Both the position numbers and the translations under genes were made by a program. The notes below the pieces were generated by a model, which was given only the letters and a program-made list of their open reading frames with translations, had not been told where the DNA came from and ran no database searches. Shown here one piece after another: positions 24,731 through 29,952 of a stretch of DNA of 29,952 nucleotides (positions within the stretch are counted from its first letter, which is position 1; each line of letters begins with the position of its first letter). Source of the stretch: Clostridiales bacterium (lineage in GTDB: Bacteria > Bacillota > Clostridia > Christensenellales > Aristaeellaceae); assembly GCA_012522875.1 (NCBI GenBank), contig JAAYJP010000195.1:1-29952 (forward strand), given 5' to 3'.

Positions 24731-25590
24731 TGCAGCACTCTCCTGCGGTTGTAAAAGGAAAAGATAATATTGACAGCCATGACAATAACAAAAAGGATAA
24801 CGCCGGTCGCAATCAGGGACGCCCGGTGCAGGTCAGCCGCGTAACCCATTTCAAGTAAAACATTGACGGTCAATGCCCTCACGCCCTTCAGAAGGCTGGT
24901 TGGGAGGCGTGCCTGGTTACCGGCCACCATCAACACGGCGGTGGTCTCCCCGATGGCGCGGCCAATCCCCAGCACAATGCCTGAGACAATGCCGGAGCGT
25001 GCTGCTGGCAGTATGGCACGGAATACGCTGCTCTCGTGGCTTGCTCCAAGGGCCAGGCTGCCCTCGTAATAAGCGTTTGGCACCGCTTCGATGGCCGCCC
25101 GGGATGTCTGGATGATGGTGGGCAGGATCATGATCGCCAGAAGGATGGCAGCCACCAAAATACTCAGCCCGTCGCCGCCCAGGATGCTGCGCGTAAAGGG
25201 AACCAGAAGCATCAGGCCAAAGAAACCATATACCACCGACGGGATGCCCGCCAGCAGGGCGACGGCCGGTTTCATCAGCCTGACTGCCTTGCCTGAGGAG
25301 AAGCGCGCCATCATGATGGCGGTCAGCACCCCTGCCGGCGCTCCCAGCAGGAGCGCGCCCAGGGTGATCACAAAGGAGCCCACAATCATCGGCAGGATAC
25401 CAAAGACGCCCCGCAAAGGCGCCCACTCCTTGCCGCTGATAAAGTCACTTACGGCATACTGTGCGAAGAAAGGCAGCCCGTTGGCGAACAGGAAATAACA
25501 GATGACGCCAACCGCAAGGATGCAGACACATGCGGCGGCCATAAACAGCCCCCGCATGATGCCTTCGGAAACATTTTTGCATTGTCGCAT
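24727..25590 (-). CDS. pstC: Phosphate ABC transporter permease PstC
   Basis: This 287-residue permease has six membrane helices and the motifs GIPSVVYGFFGL, YYEGSLALGASHESSVFRAILP (EAA loop) and GIGRAIGETTAVLMVAGN, all typical of PstC. It starts 3 nt after the pstS stop. The ATG at 25590 has a weak ribosome binding site. An in-frame ATG at 25557, just after a GAAGG site, is an alternative that removes 11 residues. The overlap with pstA shows coupled translation. Confidence 0.95.
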   Translation of the reverse strand: MRQCKNVSEGIMRGLFMAAACVCILAVGVICYFLFANGLPFFAQYAVSDFISGKEWAPLRGVFGILPMIVGSFVITLGALLLGAPAGVLTAIMMARFSSGKAVRLMKPAVALLAGIPSVVYGFFGLMLLVPFTRSILGGDGLSILVAAILLAIMILPTIIQTSRAAIEAVPNAYYEGSLALGASHESSVFRAILPAARSGIVSGIVLGIGRAIGETTAVLMVAGNQARLPTSLLKGVRALTVNVLLEMGYAADLHRASLIATGVILFVIVMAVNIIFSFYNRRRVLQ

Positions 25591-25593
25591 GGT

Positions 25594-26469
25594 TTATTTA
25601 TTCAGGTCTGCCCAGGTGGTGATCTCGCCGGTGAATATCTGTCGGGCCTGCTCGACTGAGATATCTTCCAAAGGGTTATTAAGGTTGACCACCAAAACAA
25701 TACCATCAGTACCGATCACAATGCCCAGGGCGCCCTTTTCCACTTCACTGTCTTTAAGGGCCCGGGAAGCCATGCCGATGTCGTAAGTGCCGTCAAGGGC
25801 ACCGGTGACGCCGGCAGAAGAGCCGGTGGACTGGACTTCGATGACCGCATCTGGGTTGAGTTCCATGTAGGCTTCGCCCAGGAGCTCCATGACGGGGGCC
25901 ACCGAGGTGGAGCCGCCTATGGTCAGGCTGCCTGCCAGACCGGCGGCCACATAAGCGGGGGTTTGACCGTTGGCATCTGACACCAGGCCATCATCCGAAA
26001 CAATCGCCTGGCCCTCCCGGCTCATCACAAAACGCATAAAGTCAAGCGCCAGGGGATCGGTGAGATTACCGTTGGTGACCACATTGAAAGGACGGGCAAT
26101 CTTATAGGTGCCGTTCAAAATATTCCCGGTGGAGGCTTCCACGCCTTCAACCCTCAATGCCTTGACAGTGTCGCTGTGCAAAACGGAAGAAAGGGAGGCA
26201 TAGCCGATAGCGGCGTCATTGCCCGCTACAGTGGTCAGGACCAGGTTGGTGCCATTTGCGATAACGGCTTCGGCGTAGGTGCTGTCCACTTCAACGCCTT
26301 CGGAATTTTTGGCAAGGACTCCGGTCAATTCAACAAAGGCGCCGCGGGTGCCGCTTCCCTCTTCGCGGGAGACGACAGAGATTACCCGGGAAGCATCAAA
26401 CCCGGCCTGTGCCACCACGGCACACAGGGTGAGGGAGAGTGCCAGTAACAGGATTTTACGGATTTCCAT
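25594..26469 (-). CDS. pstS: Phosphate-binding protein PstS, circularly permuted form
   Basis: This 291-residue secreted protein has a signal peptide (about 1-22, ending AQA). The first half carries VVSREEGSGTRGAF (about 32-45) and NDAAIGYASLSS, normally found in the second half of PstS. The second half, from about 185, carries GGSTSVAPVMELL, STGSSAGVTGALDG, YDIGMASRALKDSE and TDGIVLVVNLNNPL, ending in the FTGEITTWADL segment that normally precedes SREEGSGTR. The order is therefore swapped at the lobe boundary. There is no good lipobox (the Cys is in LTLCA), so membrane attachment is unclear. I chose ATG 26469 for the AAGGAGG site upstream. Context with pstCAB makes phosphate binding very likely. 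Confidence 0.93.
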   Translation of the reverse strand: MEIRKILLLALSLTLCAVVAQAGFDASRVISVVSREEGSGTRGAFVELTGVLAKNSEGVEVDSTYAEAVIANGTNLVLTTVAGNDAAIGYASLSSVLHSDTVKALRVEGVEASTGNILNGTYKIARPFNVVTNGNLTDPLALDFMRFVMSREGQAIVSDDGLVSDANGQTPAYVAAGLAGSLTIGGSTSVAPVMELLGEAYMELNPDAVIEVQSTGSSAGVTGALDGTYDIGMASRALKDSEVEKGALGIVIGTDGIVLVVNLNNPLEDISVEQARQIFTGEITTWADLNK

Positions 26470-26503
26470 GAGTTGTTTTCCTCCTTGGCTTTGGTTCGCC
26501 CAT

Positions 26504-26557
26504 ACCATACACAAGCTGTGTAAACCCTGGTTGAGGAGGAAGTAAATTCGCGGTAAA
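26504..26557 (-). promoter_or_regulatory. Pho box and promoter upstream of pstS
   Basis: On the minus strand TTTACC (26552-26557), TTTACT (26541-26546) and TTTACA (26519-26524) occur with spacings of 11 and 22 bp. A poor copy (CTCAAC) fills the remaining 11-bp step. PhoP/PhoB sites are direct repeats of this kind, six bases plus five. A -10-like TATGGT (26504-26509) follows 9 nt after the last repeat, as in activator-dependent pho promoters where the box replaces the -35. No good -35 is present. Assignment is inferred from spacing and context. Confidence 0.6.
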
Positions 26558-26587
26558 ATCAAAAAATCCCTTAAAGCAAAGCTCCCC

Positions 26588-27733
26588 TTACTTGACTTCT
26601 TTTCCCAGAACGAACACCTTCAGGGGTTTTGAGGCGAGGAGGAAGGGATCCTCCTCAAACAGCAGGATGTCGGCGTCCTTGCCGGCTTCCAGGCTGCCCA
26701 CACGGTCCTCTATACCGCAGTGGCGGGCAGGGTTGATGGTGATCGCCTGAAGCGCGTGGAAGGGGTCCATGCCGGACTTTACGGCCAGCGCGGCGCACAG
26801 TGCCAGGTATTCCTGGGGGATGACCGGCGCGTCGGTGATGATGGATACCTGGCAGCCAGCCCTGGCCAAGACGCCCGGGGTGTCAAAGGTTTTGTTGCGC
26901 AGTTCGAACTTGCTGGCATGGCTCAGGGAGGGACCGACGGCAAGGGGAATATCCTCCTTCACCAGGTCGCCGGCTATCAGATGCCCCTCGGTGACGTGCT
27001 CCAGGGTAATCTTCACACCAAACTCCCGGGCGATGCGGACGGCGGTAAAGATATCCTCTGTGGCATGGGCGTGAGCCTTAAGCGGCATCTCTCCGGACAG
27101 CACAGGCAAGAGGGCTTCCAGCTTCATGTCAAAGGCGGGTTGTTTGGTGGTGTCGTCGCCTGCGGCTGCCTTTTTTTCAGCGTATTCCCGGGCCTTGAAC
27201 AGCATCTCCCTGAGCCTTGCGGCGGTGGTCATGCGGCTGGAGTCCGCTTTGTCCCGATACACACGCTTGGGGTTTTCGCCAAAGGCGCATTTCATGGCGG
27301 TTTCCCGCTTTACCACCATGTCATCCGCCCGGGTGCCCACGGTCTTCACGGCCACAAAAGTGCCGCCCAATACATTGGCACTGCCCGGACCGGTGTTGAC
27401 CGTGGTGACCCCCGCCAGGGCAGCCTCCCTGAGGGTGGGCTGAATGGGCTTGAAACCATCAATCCCCCGCAGCTGCGGGCTGATGATGTCGTTTAGTTCA
27501 TTATAGTCCGTGCCCTCATAGCCGATGCCATAGCCATCCATACCCAGGTGGCTGTGGGCGTCGATGAAGCCGGGATAGACCAAAAGCCCCCTGGCGTTGA
27601 CCACCACGGCCTCTTTGGGCGCCCGGATGTTTTTGGCGATGCGCTTGATTTTCCCGCCCTCCACCAATACATCAGCCTGCGCCCCGCTTTCATTGATACC
27701 ATCGTGGACTTCTCCTCCTTTGATGAGCAGCAT
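26588..27733 (-). CDS. Amidohydrolase family protein
   Basis: This 381-residue protein is a metal-dependent amidohydrolase with a TIM barrel. It has the strand-1 metal motif GFIDAHSHLG (His60 and His62), later His in KAHAHATED and LEHVTEGH, and an Asp in ITDAPVIP, the expected set of ligands. The N- and C-terminal beta-sandwich pieces (KGGEVHDG and GSLEAGKDADILLFE) are typical of the imidazolonepropionase/dihydroorotase-like branch. The substrate is unknown. There is no signal peptide. The start has an AGGAGG site. It lies 41 nt after the FAD-dehydrogenase gene in the same direction. The Pho box begins shortly after its stop, so pstS is separately controlled. Confidence 0.88.
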   Translation of the reverse strand: MLLIKGGEVHDGINESGAQADVLVEGGKIKRIAKNIRAPKEAVVVNARGLLVYPGFIDAHSHLGMDGYGIGYEGTDYNELNDIISPQLRGIDGFKPIQPTLREAALAGVTTVNTGPGSANVLGGTFVAVKTVGTRADDMVVKRETAMKCAFGENPKRVYRDKADSSRMTTAARLREMLFKAREYAEKKAAAGDDTTKQPAFDMKLEALLPVLSGEMPLKAHAHATEDIFTAVRIAREFGVKITLEHVTEGHLIAGDLVKEDIPLAVGPSLSHASKFELRNKTFDTPGVLARAGCQVSIITDAPVIPQEYLALCAALAVKSGMDPFHALQAITINPARHCGIEDRVGSLEAGKDADILLFEEDPFLLASKPLKVFVLGKEVK

Positions 27734-27774
27734 GTGATGTTACCTCCTGTGTTTTTCATTTTATGGCATTTATG

Positions 27775-29388
27775 TTATAAACTGCCGGCCGATGCGTTTT
27801 GCATCATCATTTGGGCGCAGCGCAGGCCGTCCACCGCCGCAGACATGATGCCCCCGGCTCGGCCGGCGCCCTCCCCGGCCGGGTAGACGCCGGGCAGCGT
27901 CCCCCGGAAGCATTCATCCCGATGGGCCTGGACCGGGCAGGAAGAGCGCGTTTCCACGGCAGTGAGCAGGGCGTCCGGCTGGGCGAAGCCCTTGAGCCGC
28001 TGGTCAAAATGCCGGATGGCGTCGCGGATGCCCGCTGCCGCGAATTCAGGCAGTGCCGGAGCAAGGTCCGTGAGCGTCTGACCTGGGAGGATGGTGGGCA
28101 GGACATCGCCGAACGCCGTAGAGGGACGCCCGGCCAGAAAATCTTCCACGCGTTGCACTGGTGCCCGGTAAGAGCCGCCGCCCAGCTCATAAGCCAGACG
28201 CTCGTAACGGCGCTGGAAAGTGAAGCCGCTTAAAGGGTCATCACCTTGCATGTAGTCCTCCGGCCTCACATCCACCAGCAGCGCGGCGTTGGCGTTGCGG
28301 CCATCCCTGAGATAGGGGCTCATGCCATTGACGCAGAGCATGCCCTTTTCGCTGGCGGCAGGCACCACCTGCCCGCCCGGGCACATGCAAAAGGTATAGG
28401 CACCCCGCCCGGATGACAAGCGCATAGCCAGATGGTATTCCGCCGGAGGCAGCAGGCCGCTTTCGGACGCCCGACCATACTGCGCCCGGTTGATCAGTTC
28501 CTGCGGATGCTCGATGCGCAGGCCGATGGAGAAGGGTTTGGGGGAGTAGGAAAGCCCAGCCTCATAAAAGCCCACAATGGTATCCCGGGCAGAGTGGCCC
28601 GGCGCCAGGACCAGGGCATCGCAGGCTTGCTCCCTAATGGCTCCCCCCCGGGTGTACTGCACACCAATCAGCCGTCCATGGTCATGCACCGCTTCTGTCA
28701 GCCTGGCCCCGAAAAGCACCTGACCGCCCAGGGATTCAATCTCCTTCCGGATGGAGGCCACTACCTGCGGCAGGCGGTCTGTGCCAATGTGTGGCCGGGA
28801 AAGGTAGAGGATTTCCTCTGGCGCTCCGTGTTCCACCAGAATTTCCAGCACCCGGAGACTGAGTGGATGGTTGATGCCGGTGGTGAGCTTGCCGTCGGAA
28901 AAAGCACCTGCGCCTCCCTCACCGAACTGCAGATTGCTTTCCGGGTCCAGTTCTCCCGTTTCGAGGAAACGCCGGGCCGCCGCCCTTCTGGCATCTACCG
29001 GCTCACCCCGCTCCAGCACCAGGGGAAAAAGTCCGGCCTTGGCCAGCGCCAGGGCAGCGAATAACCCGCAGGGTCCAAGGCCCGCCACCACAGGCCGGAA
29101 GGAGGCTGGGGATTTGGACCAACCTGTTTTCTGTGGCGCGGGTACCCATTGCCCGGCGCCGCCCGGGAGGCGTGCCAGCAAAGCCGCTTCATCACCCTCA
29201 AGCGCCAGCTCTACCGTATATACCAGGCGGATATCGCCCTTATCCCTGGCATCCACGCTTTTTTTGACGATGCGGCGGCCAGCAGGCTTGACTTGTCCCA
29301 GCCCAAGCCGTTTGAACGCCGCTCGATAAGCGGCCTCATCGGCGTCCCTTGCCGGTTTCAGTTTGATGCCGGTTACGCGGATAGGCAT
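27775..29388 (-). CDS. FAD-dependent dehydrogenase (COG2509-type)
   Basis: This 537-residue flavoprotein has an N-terminal domain of about 90 residues, then the FAD motif VVAGLGPCGLFAALALAKAG and LERGEPVDARR. NLQFGEGGAGAFSDGKLTTG follows, the hallmark of the large uncharacterised FAD-utilising dehydrogenases (COG2509). Near the C-terminus GVYPAGEGAGRAGGIMSAAVDG closes the FAD site. The physiological substrate of the family is not known. I chose ATG 29388 because AGGAGG lies about 7 nt upstream. The open frame extends 87 codons further, but that part runs through the neighbouring gene in another frame. It lies 19 nt after the Ada-like gene, so the two are likely co-transcribed. Confidence 0.9.
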   Translation of the reverse strand: MPIRVTGIKLKPARDADEAAYRAAFKRLGLGQVKPAGRRIVKKSVDARDKGDIRLVYTVELALEGDEAALLARLPGGAGQWVPAPQKTGWSKSPASFRPVVAGLGPCGLFAALALAKAGLFPLVLERGEPVDARRAAARRFLETGELDPESNLQFGEGGAGAFSDGKLTTGINHPLSLRVLEILVEHGAPEEILYLSRPHIGTDRLPQVVASIRKEIESLGGQVLFGARLTEAVHDHGRLIGVQYTRGGAIREQACDALVLAPGHSARDTIVGFYEAGLSYSPKPFSIGLRIEHPQELINRAQYGRASESGLLPPAEYHLAMRLSSGRGAYTFCMCPGGQVVPAASEKGMLCVNGMSPYLRDGRNANAALLVDVRPEDYMQGDDPLSGFTFQRRYERLAYELGGGSYRAPVQRVEDFLAGRPSTAFGDVLPTILPGQTLTDLAPALPEFAAAGIRDAIRHFDQRLKGFAQPDALLTAVETRSSCPVQAHRDECFRGTLPGVYPAGEGAGRAGGIMSAAVDGLRCAQMMMQNASAGSL

Positions 29389-29407
29389 GGCGTGCCTCCT
29401 GAATGCT

Positions 29408-29758
29408 TCACGGCTTGCAGCGTTTGCAGGGCTCAAAGCCCAGTTCGGCGGCCTCCTGTCGGGGGATCTGCCGGGGGTTGCGCATATTGGAGCAATTCGC
29501 GTTGCTGTGATATTTCTTCCCTGATTCGGGGATCCACACCAAGTCTTCGGGGCCTTCCTTCCTTTCCTGGCAGATGGAGGCCAGCTCCACAAGCCAATCC
29601 GCCCGGTCCTGGGCCGGCAGTTCATCCAGGTAAGCCCTGAAGGCCACAAACTGGCTGTCCAGGCTTTGACCGGAGTTGATGCTGAAGCTGCCCCCCACAG
29701 CCAGGGCGGTAGGGATGGCCAACAGCAGGATCAGCGCGAGGGTTGCTGCCCTTTTCAT
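29408..29758 (-). CDS. Small secreted protein with Ada-like Cys motif
   Basis: This 116-residue protein begins with a signal peptide (MKRAATLALILLLAIPTALA, then VGG). The middle is polar. The C-terminus reads SGKKYHSNANCSNM, then EAAELGFEPCKRC. The pattern YHxxxxCxxM...AxxxGxxPCxxC resembles the zinc-binding domain of Ada and the small Ada-like modules on some secreted nucleases, where the Cys bind a metal or stabilise the fold. No catalytic domain is present, so the role is unknown. I chose ATG 29758, after AAGGAGAG, because an ATG at 29803 would lie upstream of the predicted transcription start. It opens a minus-strand operon with the FAD dehydrogenase. Confidence 0.82.
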   Translation of the reverse strand: MKRAATLALILLLAIPTALAVGGSFSINSGQSLDSQFVAFRAYLDELPAQDRADWLVELASICQERKEGPEDLVWIPESGKKYHSNANCSNMRNPRQIPRQEAAELGFEPCKRCKP

Positions 29759-29791
29759 CTTTCTCTCCTTGCGGTTTATTCCTGCCAGGGC

Positions 29792-29820
29792 ATTGTAGGG
29801 CATTATCCCACAGTTTACAA
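29792..29820 (-). promoter_or_regulatory. Promoter of the Ada-like protein operon
   Basis: On the minus strand a -35 TTGTAA (29815-29820), a 17-nt spacer and a -10 TACAAT (29792-29797) precede the gene by about 34 nt. The start of transcription would be near 29785. Confidence 0.6.
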
Positions 29821-29831
29821 GGCGAGGTGGT

Positions 29832-29861
29832 TTGACATGGCTGAGGGCTGTTTGATAAGAT
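29832..29861 (+). promoter_or_regulatory. Divergent promoter at the right edge
   Basis: A perfect -35 TTGACA (29832-29837), an 18-nt spacer and a -10 TAAGAT (29856-29861) point to the partial gene at 29892. Its -35 lies 12 bp from that of the divergent operon, so one regulator could act on both. Confidence 0.55.
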
Positions 29862-29891
29862 GCCGGTAACTCGGCTGTGATTGGAGACAGT

Positions 29892-29952
29892 ATGCGAAGA
29901 ACCCTGGCTCTGGCGCTTGTTTGCCTGGTCTTCTTTTTCCATTTGCCGGTGA
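29892..29952 (+). CDS. Start of a secreted or membrane protein (partial, runs off the window)
   Basis: The first 20 codons are visible: MRRTLALALVCLVFFFHLPV, a positively charged start followed by a hydrophobic stretch, which is a signal peptide or first membrane helix. A GGAG site lies about 6 nt upstream, and a consensus promoter precedes it. Nothing can be said about function. Confidence 0.6.
   Translation, partial: MRRTLALALVCLVFFFHLPV

Noticed and set aside
29389..29649. 87-codon N-terminal extension of the FAD dehydrogenase
   Set aside because: It reads through the Ada-like gene in another frame and lies before the good ribosome binding site.

Overview
The window looks like chromosome of an anaerobic, fairly high-GC Gram-positive bacterium, most likely a member of the Clostridia (inference). 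The signs are strong AGGAGG-type ribosome binding sites, RNase Y, a ferredoxin-dependent 2-oxoacid oxidoreductase, a plant-type acyl-ACP thioesterase, and a phosphate substrate-binding protein whose layout I associate with gut clostridia. No tRNA, rRNA, CRISPR array or intact mobile element was seen.

Region 1 (about 1-4900) is visibly AT-richer and eroded. It holds a DMT-type permease, a frameshifted NifU/IscU-like scaffold gene, a frameshifted CGGC-domain gene, an intact TraB-family membrane protein, and about 1.3 kb with no convincing gene.

Region 2 (4898-11959, + strand) is a redox block. KorA and KorB form a 2-oxoacid:ferredoxin oxidoreductase. After a good promoter come a GlpA-like FAD oxidoreductase with a C-terminal [2Fe-2S] domain, a GlpB/HcnB-like FAD oxidoreductase, and a CoA-disulfide-reductase-like protein fused to a rhodanese domain.

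Region 3 (11984-18671, + strand) opens with a strong promoter and a leader of about 190 nt ending in an intrinsic terminator, ahead of RNase Y (rny). Then come a gamma-glutamyltransferase without a signal peptide, a split two-gene chromate-family transporter, an acyl-ACP thioesterase and a PLP-dependent gamma-lyase-like enzyme. The gamma-glutamyltransferase next to a split ChrA pair recalls the ywr cluster of Bacillus subtilis.

Region 4 (18676-26469, - strand) is a tight phosphate operon, pstS-pstC-pstA-pstB-phoU-phoB-phoR, followed by a fused chromate-family transporter. A set of TTTAC-type repeats spaced at 11-bp multiples lies upstream of pstS and is a likely Pho box. PstS itself is circularly permuted relative to the classical family.

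Region 5 (26588-29758, - strand) encodes a small secreted protein with an Ada-like Cys motif, a large FAD-dependent dehydrogenase and an amidohydrolase. A divergent promoter and the first 20 codons of a secreted or membrane protein reach the right edge.
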